Shown: positions 1-30,195 of the stretch, one piece after another
Layout of the letters: every line of letters begins with the position of its first letter
Position numbering within the stretch: position 1 is the stretch's first letter
Assembly (NCBI GenBank): GCA_034509925.1
Contig: CM067529.1
Span: 7,107,501 to 7,171,500, forward strand
From: Hirudinaria manillensis
Taxonomy: Eukaryota > Annelida > Clitellata > Hirudinida > Hirudinidae
Reading direction: 5' to 3'
Length of the DNA: 64,000 nt
Program-made: the position numbers and the translations under genes
The notes under the pieces: generated by a model
What the model saw: only the letters and a program-made list of their open reading frames with translations
Databases searched by the model: none
Told to the model about the DNA's origin: nothing

Positions 1-1
1 C

Positions 2-127
2 AGAGACATCGAGAAGGAAGAGAGGTACAGCACGAAGATCGGAATTCAGGAGGACTTGGAGGACATAATGAAGGAACGAGAGGAATTGAGGAGGAAAAAA
101 TTGAAAAAGATGGCCAAACAGCGATGA
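2..127 (+). CDS. C-terminal end of an unidentified charged protein (partial)
   Basis: The open frame enters from the left edge and stops at TGA 125-127, giving 41 residues. The peptide is almost wholly charged (repeated Glu/Lys/Arg, ending KKMAKQR), as expected of a helical or coiled-coil tail. Low-complexity charged tails of this type are common in splicing and RNA-associated proteins, but no family can be named from so little. The other forward frame also stays open for a while and reads less naturally. The upstream gene body is outside the window. Confidence 0.5.
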   Translation, partial: RDIEKEERYSTKIGIQEDLEDIMKEREELRRKKLKKMAKQR

Positions 128-3100
128 TTCCGATGCTAATATTTTTATTATCGATGATGCGATTTGTAATCTAGATGTTTATTGTGATAAAATCATACTC
201 ATATTTTTCTTCAAAGTCCTATCTGAGCAGATTGTGAGTAGATCCACGTACTTGTTTCTTTATCTATGCTGATGAGAAAAATCGTGTCGGATTTTTTTTT
301 AAAAATGATGATTTATGAAGAGTTTATGCTGCCTTAAAAATTTTTTTTTGGCTGTAAGTAGATATTTATTGTGCTCTGGCGGGCTGTTTTTGGGTGACGA
401 GTCGGAAAACATATTCCACTAACGTGGTTGGGTCTCATCAATTGTGGCTTGTCAAATCGGTGATACTTTGTTGTTTTTTTTTTGTTGCGATGGGCGATTT
501 TTTTTACGGAGTTCATTTGGTTTCGTTGTGTTTACTTGCGTGACGGTTCGAAAAAAATTATGAAGTGCTACCGTATTAAGTCGGCACGTTTAATTTAATT
601 AGCTCTAAATGCTTTTGAATGTCTCATCACTTAAATTTAAAATCTTCAAACTACTTACGAAATCTTGCTCTGAGCGTTATTTGTTTGCTTAGGACTGAAC
701 AATGCTAAAGTTAAAGACGCCTTAATTTCTGAAGCGAAATAGTGAGGCACTTGAGTTGTCAGGTAATCTTTTGAAAAGATGGAAATCTAAAAAGTCCGAT
801 CTTACAGCGAATGACATTGTAACACGTTACAAGACGTGCATGGAACATCGTTATCATCACGGGCTAAAGCGACGTAGTTCATCCGCAAATGCTTGTCTAT
901 GCAAAGTCATAGGCTGGCCATCTAGCGGAAACCCTTTGAGTTCGTTGTGTCTCGTTTGGACGATATTTTATTTGCGTTTGTGTTGTAGACATTTTTTGAT
1001 TTATTTGCTTGAAATTCATTCTTATTTGTATGACTCATGATTACTTAAGCTTATATATATATATGTTAAACATATATGTACATTATGTAGCATTTTGTCC
1101 ATTACCGACGATTCATCTCGCTCCCATTTCTTATTTTCTTATTTAGTTTTGTGCCATTATCCACTTAAACCTCGTAAAATCGGTCGACTTATGAGGTTCT
1201 TTATCGTAGTTTACAAAATTGATGATTTACAAACTATTGGTGCCACGGTCTGCTGCTTGCTGTATTCCTCGGTGTTCCCGTATGTTGAACAAACAATGTA
1301 AATTCTTTCCCAACACAAGGATCTGGTGTAAGATTTTTCTGAATTTGTAAAGGTCACTTCTTAAGAACTCAGTGTTCCCTTCTTACGATACACTCGTGGA
1401 TTTCTTTTTGGATGCCCGTTTCTTACGACCTTGAGTCTATTCTGCTTTAAGCAATTAGTTTTTGTCTTAAAGTCGATTGGCTAATCACCTGGTTGGAAAG
1501 ATCCAAAGCCGATTAGTAACAGTTCCTGGAAGGATTTAGCAGTTGAACGCCACAATAACCAGCAAAAGGCGTTACTAAGTTTTCAGGGAAATGTCGGAAA
1601 GTGACAAAGAAACCAAGGTTTCTTGCTTAGACAAATTATAAAAATATAATATTTAAATATTAGTACTTGAAAGACGATTTTACTGATGACGGTTTTTTTT
1701 TTAATTGACCGAAAATTCAATATTAGTGAAAATTCAATAACATATTGCCGTTTTAACAAGTCGCCTAGATTCCTCTTTTTAAAAATCTCTGAAGCATCTG
1801 GGATTTTACTTAAAATACGTTCGGTGGCAACGGTTTTATTTACAGTTTGATAATTTAAAAACGACAAACAGGGATTTTATGGAATGCTAATTTTAACCAA
1901 GCTTTAAACTGGGATAAACCTAATAAACTCCGGAAAATCACTGAAAATCATGATAAAATCATTAAGAAACCGGAAAGCATGCGAACAGTTCCAAAAATAA
2001 CTTTGACTACTTTCGAAATGTGGGCGAAAGTTTTTGTGAAATTTAAAGTAACATTCGTACAAAACAAAAAGTAATGTAATAATAACAATGTTGGTATAAA
2101 GATAAAACAGGAAACACAATATATAATGTTAAGAATTATTTGTAAATGTGAATAAAATACGTCCATCAGATTAAAAGTGACTGTTATTATTATTATTATT
2201 ATTATTGTTAAATTTCTTGTTTACTTCTGATAGCCAAGATCTGCATGTTTGCTAGGCTCAGGCTAAACTCTTATAAAGGCCAGCTGAGGGGATTCTCAAA
2301 CAACTACAACTGTTTGCAGATTTCGTAGCTAACTCAGTTATTTCGATTGAACGGATTTTCGTTAAGTTTTGAAAACGTTTGCTGGATAAATCATCCATTT
2401 TGGGGAAATTTTAAGGAGGTTTGTGACAGAATATGTTCACTAGATATACTCAATATATATACTCAATTTATTTGGGGATGCAATTGCTTTAGAAAGCCTT
2501 AATGAAATTCAATGAGCGCTAGTTGAATTTCAATAAACCAAAGCCTGGACATGCTGTTACTTCACTTTGGTTGATAACTGCCAAGAAATTGCTATTGATA
2601 CAATATAATCGATCCTAAATTGTTAGTTCCCACTTCCCGAAACAATTAATAATATCCCCGCGGAAGCAGTGAATAACAAGTGAGACGATCATTTTAGCGC
2701 CTGTAAAAGCACTTATTTTAAGACTCATTCAATTTTAGGATCATTTGAATGCTTACTTTAAGAGCATAACATCGATTTCATTTGAAAGGTGCAGATGTTC
2801 CCTTATCGTTTGAGGTCGACCAAACATGCCGTTCAGTTTGCCATATTAATCATATTAATTCATTGTGATGTTTTCGAATGCTTTCGTAATAATTCATTTT
2901 GAATGAAATGATAACATATGTTTGCCATCGAACCATCGAATAACCTCTGTACGAACGTGATAAACGAATCGATAAATCGCTGCAAAACCGGCGCGCCCCG
3001 TGAAATTGCTAAATGAATTTCTATTTCGGCAAAAATAATTATCGAGGAGTGACTTTGAAAATCTATTTCATTAAGTATCTGTTTGTGTCGTTGTATAATA

Positions 3101-4730
3101 TTGGAAATATTTAATAACTAGCTGTTTTTCTAGGTGAGGTTGCAATGCGAGTGACCTTTACTGACCACACGAGGCGATTGATTTCTAAATTCTAAATATG
3201 AATATTCGAATATTCAAACACTTTTTAAGAGTTTCAAATTCTTGGAGGCAACAACATCAGCAACAACAACAACAACAACACATGGACAACACTCGAGACA
3301 ACAAGTGCTGCAATGAAACGTTGTAAATAGAAAATGGAATGATTTCGTTAGCATTCGATTGGAACATCAAAGAAGTTCCTCAAATCTTTTAGAGATCGAC
3401 TGATTATTACGAGAATGAGTGAACGAATAGGTCATTAATGGATCCAATTAATACGAGTTCGTGAAGCATGTTACGAAGAACAACGTGGATGATGTGTTAA
3501 AAATATTCGATCGTATTTATTTCGCTAAATTACTGGAATAATATAATAAATTATTGCACATTAAAATGATTCGCGAAAATTTGTTTTGACCGGAAAATCG
3601 ATTGCCAGTCCTTATTTCTGCTTCGAACATCTTTCTCTCTAATTGAGTTCTTAGAACAGCTGATCAAATCTAGAATGATTAACCTCTCGAAATACGAATT
3701 GGAATCTCCACCATTTCGTAAATAAATTCAAGAAATGTTTCAAATAAATTTTATTGAAGAGCAAATTGAAGCAAATATTTCAAAATAAAAAAGTTCCCTG
3801 AAATGGATACAATTGACGAATTATTGTAATAAAGGACGACATTAAAAATGTTATTTTCTTTCCAAGAATCTTCTCGAAACAATCCCCGATCCAGGATAAG
3901 ATGGAAAATACTCGATTTAATCTTACATTTTTAATCCCCCTTCCATAGAATGCATGCTCTTCAAATGCTTGCATCGGAAGCAGGCGCCTCCTTGCTGAAC
4001 ATGTGCGCTAGATAAATTAAATTATTGCTGCTATTTCCAATTCTTTTGCTCTCATGCTTTCCGTAAAAATCATTTGCTCGTAGCCGAATTAACGGGAAAC
4101 TCCGTATCCATTCCACTCTCGAGCAAATTGAAGCAGACGTTTGCTTTTAAGAGTAATAATCGTTCTTGTTGTTTTTCTTACGACCACTTTCCTATACTTT
4201 GATGGTTTTGTACCCACTCTGGTGAGTTTCTGTACACTCTCCTCTCCCTCTCCTCCACTCCCCCCAAAATCTCCGATGAATCACGACCCACCTGTTAGAT
4301 TTCAATAAGAGAGTCGTAAATATTTATCCAATTAACCAATTTCCGTTTGCACGTAAGTACGATGTGGCAATCAAACCCTTACTTCGTGTTTTGCGACTTC
4401 AATGCATTGCAAATGCTAACAAATGTTACCAAACGAAATCTGTTACCCCAAGAAAAGTAGGCAAACGTTGGATCAAAGAAGATGATTTATTTAATCTAAT
4501 TATTTACTTTTCCATCCCGTGTCCCAGCTGTTCTAGAATTCGATTTGACGTTTGTTTAAACGAATCGATTGGCAACGAACAACACGACATGTTACAACAC
4601 TCGGGAGACGTACATAAAAAGGGATTCACTTCCTCTGAATTTCATCAAGTTCATCAAGTGATATCCTCAAATCATCATACAATGATTTCTTTTGGTATCA
4701 GAGTTTGTGCAATGTTTGTTTATCACGATA

Positions 4731-5586
4731 CGACTTTCCCTCAAAACGTCAAAATGTTTGCAGTTACAAAGCGAGAAGTGATTGAAAATAGTTCACTTGC
4801 GTGTCTCGATAAGTTTTATCATCCTTGAACTTAATACGACCGCTTAATAATATAATTACTTTGCAAATTAATTTGATTTATTCGTCGTTATTTCTCGTCA
4901 TAGTTGATTAATGTTTTATCGATCCAATGAAATTCTGAAATAATCATTCAGAAGCACGAGACTTTCACTTTATCCGTTGATCAACCGCATTTTGGGTCTG
5001 AAATCAATCCTTGTATGATCTCGTGAAGTGAATGATCGAGAAGTTTGCCCCGACTTTGGGTTCAAACACAGTTTGTTGCAGTTTCATTTTTTTAAATCAC
5101 GTTTTTGCGATTGTCTGCTCTCGTTCATGTTTATGTTTGTGTTTACATTTATGTCTATGTTTGTGTTTATCCCTGCTTATTCATTTTATCCAACGAAACA
5201 ATACTTTTCTTAGAAATAAAATAATTTTTATTTTAAATAAAAAATAAAACAATATTAAACAATAATTAGAAATAAAAACAATTTTAAAGTTAATTTTCAT
5301 CGTTCATCAAGTTCTTCCTTCATTTCATTTCTTTATTTGCACTTTCAACCAATCTCGATTTGATTGAAAGCCGTTTCTGTTGGCTTCAAATTATTGTTTG
5401 TTTGTTTTTTTTACCATTCTCTGCATTTTATTGTCGCAATTATGAACATTTAACGACGTAATTATGTTATTAAGCGGTCGTATTAAATTCAAGGATGATA
5501 AAACTTATCGAGACACGGAAGTGAACTATTTTCAATCACTTCTCGCTTTGTAACCTCAAACATTTTGACGTTTTGAGGGAAAGTCG
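4731..5586. repeat. Long inverted repeat (two 129-bp arms, about 600-bp spacer)
   Basis: The arm at 4731-4859 matches the reverse complement of 5458-5586 over 129 bp with only about four or five mismatches (about 96-97% identity). Similarity stops abruptly at both arm ends. The spacer is AT-rich and codes for nothing recognisable. High arm identity means either a recent inverted duplication or a foldback-type element. I saw no convincing target-site duplication. A 154-codon ORF at 4364-4828 runs into the left arm and is probably fortuitous. Confidence 0.75.
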
Positions 5587-5885
5587 GACCTGAGATTAAA
5601 AATATCTTTTTCGAATTCTTTTCTGCTCTAGTAAGCAGCTTCTAAGCTGTAATAATCGGTCATGAATATTCATCCGATAATGAGCAGCAGCTATGAATAT
5701 GATTAATAATGACGACGACGACGATGATGAATAACAAGCAGTTATGAATTCATAAAATTTGTAAATAGTCTTCAATGTGGGTCACAGCAATCAGTTGTGA
5801 ATGAGACTCAACCCGGGGAGTTGTCTGAGCGAAGGACTATAAATAACCCTTACCATAAGTTGTAGCTAAAGGTCTGCAAGGTAAT

Positions 5886-5944
5886 GGGACAAGATGGGGA
5901 CAACGTGGGGACAACGTGGGGACAACGTGGGGACAACGTGGGGA
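5886..5944. repeat. 12-bp minisatellite (GGGGACAACGTG)n
   Basis: About five tandem copies of a 12-base unit, the first slightly diverged (GACAAGATG) and the rest nearly identical. The unit length is a multiple of three, so an ORF runs through it, but nothing around it supports coding. Confidence 0.85.
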
Positions 5945-6469
5945 TGATTGGAAATGAATGTTACGGCATTATCGCTGGTATGGAGACGATTTGTGAGATA
6001 AACCAGAGATTTATCTTGAATAATTTTGAGATAGACCTAACATTTTTAGATATTATCGCTGTAATTAAAACTTTTTTTTTTATTATCATATGATTGAAAA
6101 CACTTTCGATTTTGATTATCCATGTGTTCTATGCTGGTATGTTCTTTGCCTAGCGATCTTTTGATGACCTCCACATTCAATTTTCGAAATGACTATAGAC
6201 AGAGTCTGGAAGGGAAGGGGTAACAAGTTCTGTAATCCCGTGTTCTAACCTACAATTAGATGGGTAGCGCAATATAAATGGTCTGACGATCACAGTTCTA
6301 GTACACAGTTCAATGAGGATACATATACATATAAAGGGTACACTATACACTAAAAAGTTCAGCTAAACACGACACACAATCACTCAACAGTTCAACGTTG
6401 TGAGATTAAAATCTAAGCAGTTGCGGATTCACATGAAATTTATTTTCAATTTTTATTGCAGCTCTTGAA

Positions 6470-21172
<14,703 letters not shown>

Positions 21173-22338
21173 GTCCGGTGTAGGATTATGTCACGTAATT
21201 TCTTAATCCTTCGAGTCTTAATACAATGCAGCCATTTCATGTTAAACGAAATTTTATTTATTGAACAACCTTCATTTTTAAATGTTATGATTAACTTTAA
21301 GATATCTTTTTATCTCTAATTTTGAGATTGAAAATGTGAAAGATTAGGAGGGACGAATCCAGATTAGTTAGATGTTCTTTTTAAACGAAAATCTTGATCG
21401 ATTATGGCCTTATCAACTCAAAGCTGTTCATACTTTTTAAAAATATTTTGTAACAGTAGCGTTCGTTTGTATTACAATTGTTGTAATTATGTTGTTCAAT
21501 TATTGACTTTACAGATAAGTAACTTATTTGAAGAAATACTTCACAAGTCTTGTCTTGCAGAATTTCAGTCAGTAATTGCTGTCTTGCCCGAATGCAGGCT
21601 GCATTGCAGACGGTCGGTCCTATTATAAAAAATTTGGTGATTCTCCATCTTACTGTAACGTTGTCTTAATCCGGAATTTTAAATTACGTGTATTATGAAG
21701 TGAAGGGATGTTCATTTCGTCGCAATTAATAGAAAAAGTATTCGGATCGGAACACCCACTGAACGCGACTGGCCGATTACACAGTTGAACACAACTGTGG
21801 CAGATGCCTATCGTAGCAAGTCGTTCAAAAAACAATTTTTCCTCTTCTGAGTATGTTCTATATCTAGTTCTATAATGGTATAGCGAGGCGCCATATTGTG
21901 CCAATGTTCCCCTCTGGAAAAACTCATACGACATCACCCATGGATAGTATCAAAAATTAGGAGTGATAGGCAGGGAATGGACAATAACGACAACTGCTTA
22001 CAACAGATGCCTTCCTTTTATTAAGTTGAAAATCAGAATGAGTGCTGCTAGCAAAAGAACATTGGAGATTTTGACCATCCAATCGCTATCTGTAAGGATC
22101 TGAATCTGAAGGCTTAAATCCCCAGTACCTTACCTTATTCAAGAAAACAAGTTGTGCCAGCAAATTCAAATGACAGATTGTTGCAAATATTAATTGCATC
22201 CTCACTTTAACCTTTCCTAATGCTTTTAAAATAACATGAAATCACTGCCATCATAATTTATAAAAAAAAAACAATCCTCTGTGTGTGGACAGTTAATTTT
22301 GAAGCAAAACAAGTTTAAGAATATCCGCATCCGTCTTT
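21173..22338. other. 3' flank between convergent NWD and JMJD6 genes
   Basis: No coding sequence is supported. The region should hold the 3' untranslated ends of both genes, which point toward each other. Small ORFs here have no recognisable content. Confidence 0.55.
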
Positions 22339-25272
<2,934 letters not shown>

Positions 25273-25640
25273 ATCTTCAAAGTTTTCGCGTTGACCAATG
25301 TGGACTAATGTGTACGGCATTCAATAGAACCGAAAACGCTCCCGATAAAAGTAAACATGAATTATCCAGAAAGGCCAAAATGCAGACTTTCTAAATTGTC
25401 TGATTTAGTTTTAAATAATTTTTTAATTAAATTTTTACTTGCTTTAATTTTTGAATAATTAGAACATGAAAAATCTCACCATTATCATATGGTTTTCAAA
25501 ACAGCAAATTATCATAACTACTTATTAAATATTTAAATCATAGTTTATTTTTAAATTTATCCGGCACGCATTTCCTGTAATAAGCATGTAGTGATTGAGT
25601 GCTCGAGTTATTATTTGCGTGGTGAAAACTTGTCCGGGAA
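25273..25640. promoter_or_regulatory. Putative bidirectional promoter, JMJD6 / NUS1
   Basis: Only 368 bp separate the two divergent start codons, so both 5' untranslated regions and promoters must lie here or overlap. I see no clear TATA element at a fixed distance. The assignment rests on gene geometry alone. Confidence 0.45.
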
Positions 25641-27506
25641 ATGCTGGGACATTACATTTATAATGCTTTATACATGTTATTATGTATATTTTTATCCGCT
25701 GCTGGCTTACTTCGTCTGACCTGTGCAAGTTGCATCAGGTGCTTGTCGGTAAAGTTTGATAAATGTAAACCGTCGTCATCTCGACATCTGAGGAAGTTAC
25801 CTGTGCATCTGGGACTTGTATTTGTAGAAGATGAACTGTTTCTGTCCGACGTGGCACGTATCGTTGCCTGGTCCATGAGTGTTGGGATAAAATGTGTCAC
25901 TGTCTATGACCACAAAGGTTCCTTTTTTTCAGTTAAATTTTTTGAATTTATAGCGCACGTATAATAAGTTAAGCACTGTTAAGACTCAAAGGCCTAGCTA
26001 AATATGCCAGACATATGTTACCTGTTGGGTTCATGCTAAATGTTTTTGCAAAAAATCAATAAAAATCACTTCCTCCAAGATCCTGTTCTTTAGGATTTAT
26101 TTTATTGTATAAGTATTATTGTCCAATTGAATAACTTACTGGTCTTTGTGACAAAATGTATGCTTCCAGGTAGGTGTAAGCTTCGAGAAGAAGAGCTGAG
26201 GTCTCATGTTGCCAAAGAAACTTCGGGATTAACCGATTCTTCCAGAATAAAAATTTGGTCCATTTTTAAAAATAGAAATGGCTTTCATAAAAAGTTCCCA
26301 TTAATAGGTTTGCAAAACTTCATCAATTTCATTTGGATAATGACATGGCTTGACAGGTTCGACTGGTTTTCATGACTGGTGTCAGACTTAAAATAGTTTT
26401 TTTTAATTCTATTATTTATTAATGTTGTTTTTTTATTTCTTGAAGGGGAGAATTATAATTTTTGTTGCAATAAGTATTTGTTATTCTCTCTTCTGATGAG
26501 TTTCATAGATTTCAACTTGTATTTGTTAATGAAAGCTTACAAATACAGCAATATATATCATTGTTGTGTGGAAATTTCACGCTCAAAGTCATTATTCATT
26601 TTCATTTCAAAATGTCAAATTATATTTTACATTGATTTATTTATTAATGATTTATTACAAACTATTGTTACAACATTGACCTCTTAATTATCAGACGATA
26701 AACTCCATGTGATTGGCCCAGACAATGGTCAGCAAAAGATTGTTGACATTGCACGCAAAATCTGCAACAATGTCAGGAACCACGAGATGTTGCTTACTGA
26801 TGTCAACATTCAATTTGTTGACAACCTCATACAAGGTACATTCAAATTTTTATTTTTTAGCAGCACAATCTTTTCTCCTATTGTAGCAATGTTGAACTTA
26901 TGAACTTAATTTGTTTCTCAGAATTAAATTAGCCAATATGTTTTCGTTTGCGTAATTCTATTCATACAAAATCTAAGTTTAGAAAAATCCTGTTTAATTC
27001 GCTCGGTCAAACGAAATTATATTTTTCTTTCTGTGGAACGTCTTTATTGTTTTTCACTAAATTAATCACTAATTTTGATTTCAATTCACTTTTGGAGTTT
27101 GCACAACCATCGCGCTAAAGAGCATTATGGATCCCTTTACCATTTGCACTGAAAATTTTGACTTTTTTCAACAAAATTTGTTTTGGACAAAAACTGATAT
27201 GAACGGAGTGATATGATGTGCATAAGAGGTGCATTTATTTTTAGGAGAGGAAGGCTTCCCTGACCCCGATCTAGTTTTACGGTTTGGCAATGTACACAGC
27301 ATGTTAGGCTACTTACCTTGGCAACTGAGACTCACCGAAATCTTGTGAGTTTATTCTTATTTTCATTAAATGCAGCTCGCAACAATTAAATGCTTCTCGC
27401 AAATTATTTTTCCAGCTCGATAACAACTCACCGCAACTTGCTGTTCTCTGAGTTTTACAAGAGATTGGATGTTTTTGCGGACGTAAAACAGAGATGTGGC
27501 ATCTGA
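25641..27506 (+). CDS. NUS1: NUS1 / Nogo-B receptor, cis-prenyltransferase accessory subunit, 248 aa
   Basis: Exons 25641-25917, 26170-26307, 26695-26835, 27245-27344 and 27416-27506 join in frame (747 nt). Residues about 5-30 form a hydrophobic N-terminal membrane segment. The conserved core reads LPVHLGLVF then VYDHKG; later come [21 protein letters not shown] and [13 protein letters not shown]. The protein ends in Gln-Arg-Cys-Gly-Ile, retaining the C-terminal RxG motif that in NUS1 completes the active site of the dehydrodolichyl diphosphate synthase complex. The partner catalytic subunit makes the polyprenyl chain of dolichol at the ER. Human NUS1 is 293 aa, so this copy is shorter, mainly in the variable linker of exons 1-2. 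The exon 2 content (a Lys/Arg-rich linker) is the least certain part. Confidence 0.9.
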
Positions 27507-28300
27507 CAGTCATAGCAATATTGTTTGAACATGAACATAATTTTTTGATTCTGTGTTTGGTATATGTTCTTGACCAGCGATCAAGGTTTTTTTTGATAAT
27601 TTGGAACAGGTCATCTATTGTATTGTTTGGAATGGATTGTAATTTGCTGTATCATATTACTTCAATATTGAATACAATTCCACATATTTTTGTGTTTGTA
27701 AATTTTTGCACTCCCCTAGAAATGCTGAAATGAGTTGTTGTCATCAGATTTAGAGATTAGATATCAACCCTCATATTCTCAACATGATTTTGAAGATATG
27801 GAATGGCTTAGCCAGACCTTGCTTCCTGGCAAGTGTCACTTTTGACAACCATTAATCAAATTACATTGTTGTTTAGGTTGAAACATTTTGTTATAGCTTC
27901 AGAGATTATTAATCAGAACTGTCGTGAGAAACTCAGAATTTAACGACAGGGATCTTCAAATGTTTGGGCCCTTTAAAACCCCTTATGCTCCCATGTGGGA
28001 GTGGGCTGCATCTGGTAATTGGCCAGATGTCCCTCTTCTGGATTCACCTTTTGGTCATGAGAGGCTCTCATTGCCCTTCTTATACAATTCATTACTGCCA
28101 GGACTGTAGGATTTGAGCAACTTTTGAAAGTCCTCATTGATTTTGTATTGTTTGATTTGCACTTTGCCTTTGTGAGGCTCTCAATGGTCTTCTGTCAACC
28201 CTGTCACCCAAGTTTATCCATTTGGGCTCTATATTATGGTATTATATTGCTAGATTTATGTTCTCACTAGCCTCACTGATCCTACATTAAAGATAAGGAA
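27507..28300. other. 3' flank of NUS1, no gene seen
   Basis: Small ORFs (for example 27924-28109) have no recognisable family, flanking splice support or start context. I see nothing else in this stretch. Confidence 0.5.
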
Positions 28301-28309
28301 AAAACTTGT

Positions 28310-28680
28310 ATGTTTGGAACCCCAATCTCTAAGTGTTTAATTAATAAGCTAGAAAAAGTCCAACGAAAATTCACTAAAGTAATGACAGCTGCTTCTCATA
28401 TGATATGTCCAGAGGGCTGATTATTGACTTGTGTTTTGTTACAAAATTTTAAAAGGCTTCGTTGACTCGGAACTTCGCTCAGTTACTGCCATCGATATAC
28501 TCGGTCACCAGGGGTCATCGCTTAAAATAGAATGTAGCATTTATGTAAGATTGATCTCAATAAATTTTATTCTGCAAATCTTGTCGTGCCACTTTGGAAC
28601 TCACTTACTCAAGAGATTGTAAACTCCACTATATATAGCCAATTCAAAGATCTTGTTAAAGATTTTGATTTTTCGTGATT
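28310..28680 (+). mobile_element. Decayed non-LTR retrotransposon fragment (C-terminal reverse-transcriptase region)
   Basis: Pieces in different frames match the end of CR1/Jockey-type LINE ORF2 proteins: a segment reading LINKLEKVQRKFTKVM near 28345-28400, a block beginning CYKILKGFVD near 28437 with a downstream GHQGSSLKI-type motif, and then PLWNSLTQEIVNST-type residues near 28590-28640 in a shifted frame. Stops and frameshifts separate them, so the copy is dead and 5' truncated. Assignment to CR1 versus Jockey is not settled. Confidence 0.65.
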
Positions 28681-28964
28681 TCTATTTCACTCATAGATCC
28701 ATTCAATTTTGTTTTCTTTTTTTTTCTTTTGCTCGACCTCCAAGAGGTCAATGGCCCAACCGCTCAAGTATGGAAATAGATAAAATAAAGGATACCTGGA
28801 GCAGATCAATCCACAGTACAAATCAGATCAAGACAATGATCCAGGGGAGCTAACCTGGACCAGTGGTTCGATTCGGTTCCAGACTCCTGGGAGGTAGGAT
28901 TTGCTGGCACACAGAATATCAAAGCCTTTGAAGAATCAAAACGATTTCTGTTATCCCTCAAACT

Positions 28965-29549
28965 TTAGTCTAGTAGGGAGGTATGGTCATGCAGATTAAG
29001 GGCAAATCCAATTTTTGTACTTTGGGATCTCTGATTTTCAATAACAGGTACTGGTGGATTGGAGCTTTTCAATTTGTTGAGTTCCCAAATAGTTACTTCA
29101 TTGGTGCATTTTCTAATACAGGATTTTGTTGTGTTAAAATAAATCATTAAAATAAACACCATTGAAAAACGAATCCAATCAAATTCGTGTTCCATGTCCA
29201 TCTCAGTAAGGATGACTATGAAGGCTTCAACGATTCTCATTACTATTATTATATACATAAACAACAATAATAATATCTTGTATATGGGAACATTCTGCAA
29301 AGGCAACTGCTTTGAAACAATGATTGAAAAACAAGAGCTGGACAAAAACTCTAAACACATCTGCATCTCAAGAAGGAACTCAATGTGTAAAACTAAAATT
29401 TGTGCAGTCAAAACACTAGAGCTTATCAAACAGCTTTTGGCTGTTTCTCCTACACTATGAGGTGGGAAATTTCTGGTTCCTAATTTCTTGAAAACTATTG
29501 CAGGAGCCCATCTGGGTTGATGCATACTTTGAAATCTGTAGTATCTCAA
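28965..29549 (-). CDS. Possible exon or ORF with two membrane-like segments, duplicated at 37 kb
   Basis: An open frame of about 194 codons on the minus strand. Its first part (to about 29290) is unremarkable. The second part holds a hydrophobic stretch around MRIVEAFIVIL, a charged linker, then FSMVFILMIYF and NTTKSCIRKC. About 210 bp (29068-29280) are similar at roughly 75% to the plus strand at 37115-37332, with length differences that are multiples of three, suggesting past selection on protein. No family is recognised. It lies downstream of QSOX on the same strand. Minus-strand pieces near 29700-29810 could be an upstream exon, but I could not build a full gene. Confidence 0.35.
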   Translation of the reverse strand: MRYYRFQSMHQPRWAPAIVFKKLGTRNFPPHSVGETAKSCLISSSVLTAQILVLHIEFLLEMQMCLEFLSSSCFSIIVSKQLPLQNVPIYKILLLLFMYIIIVMRIVEAFIVILTEMDMEHEFDWIRFSMVFILMIYFNTTKSCIRKCTNEVTIWELNKLKSSNPPVPVIENQRSQSTKIGFALNLHDHTSLLD

Positions 29550-30195
29550 TTGATATTATGTTTTGATCTTTAACATGAAGCTTATTTTCCTAGTTCTGCA
29601 CATGTCATGGCACATCAATATTGGCTCGTACCCTGCATCAAATCCCTTCCAGGACTAATTCTTTGATATGCAAATGTATCCTTCTTTTAAACGTTCATAA
29701 AAAAGACACCTTCAACTTTTGCCAAAAAATATTTATGACATTGTGAGACATGTTGGAGATAATTCTTGCAAAAATCCATGACAATTTTAAAAACATACTC
29801 CAGGATCTCAAAAAAAAAACAAAAAACAAAGGTACTCCCCAGTGGGCATCCAAACCTTCAATTGTGAAACTTTCAGTGTTAGAATCAACTCCTAAATAAA
29901 TTAACTTGTCAAATCTGAACACATTCAAAATTGTGCCACTTAACGTGACACAGAAACACAAAATCAGGTGACGCCAACCACTCTAACATCCTCAAATAAA
30001 AACTTTATTTATTTATTTATTCATTAGAAATAATTTAAAACACATCACCATATATCAGAATAACAAGGTAGATCACATGGAACAATTTCAGCACCAAATT
30101 AGAATACAGCATGCTTCAATAAATAAATCTCGTCAAATAGGAAGATGTTACCGGTGCCACGTTACTCGAGGTATAATAAAATCATTGCAAAAAGG
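29550..30195. other. 3' flank of QSOX, no firm gene
   Basis: Contains an (ATTT)n tract near 30003-30025 and a minus-strand stretch around 29710-29810 that reads plausibly as an exon between AG and GT signals, but there is no family match and no complete model. Confidence 0.35.

Larger units (their letters stand above)
128..6469. other. Intergenic region, no supported gene
   Basis: AT-rich DNA with scattered short ORFs that lack splice-site support, codon bias or recognisable motifs. It contains an (ATT)n tract near 2185-2207, a CAA-rich tract near 3245-3280, an inverted repeat (4731-5586) and a 12-bp minisatellite (5886-5944). A splice acceptor at 6460-6461 just before the NWD start codon suggests that a 5' untranslated exon of that gene lies somewhere in the right part of this interval. 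Confidence 0.5.

Noticed and set aside
4364..4828. 154-codon plus-strand ORF
   Set aside because: No family, no codon bias, and its 3' third is one arm of an inverted repeat.
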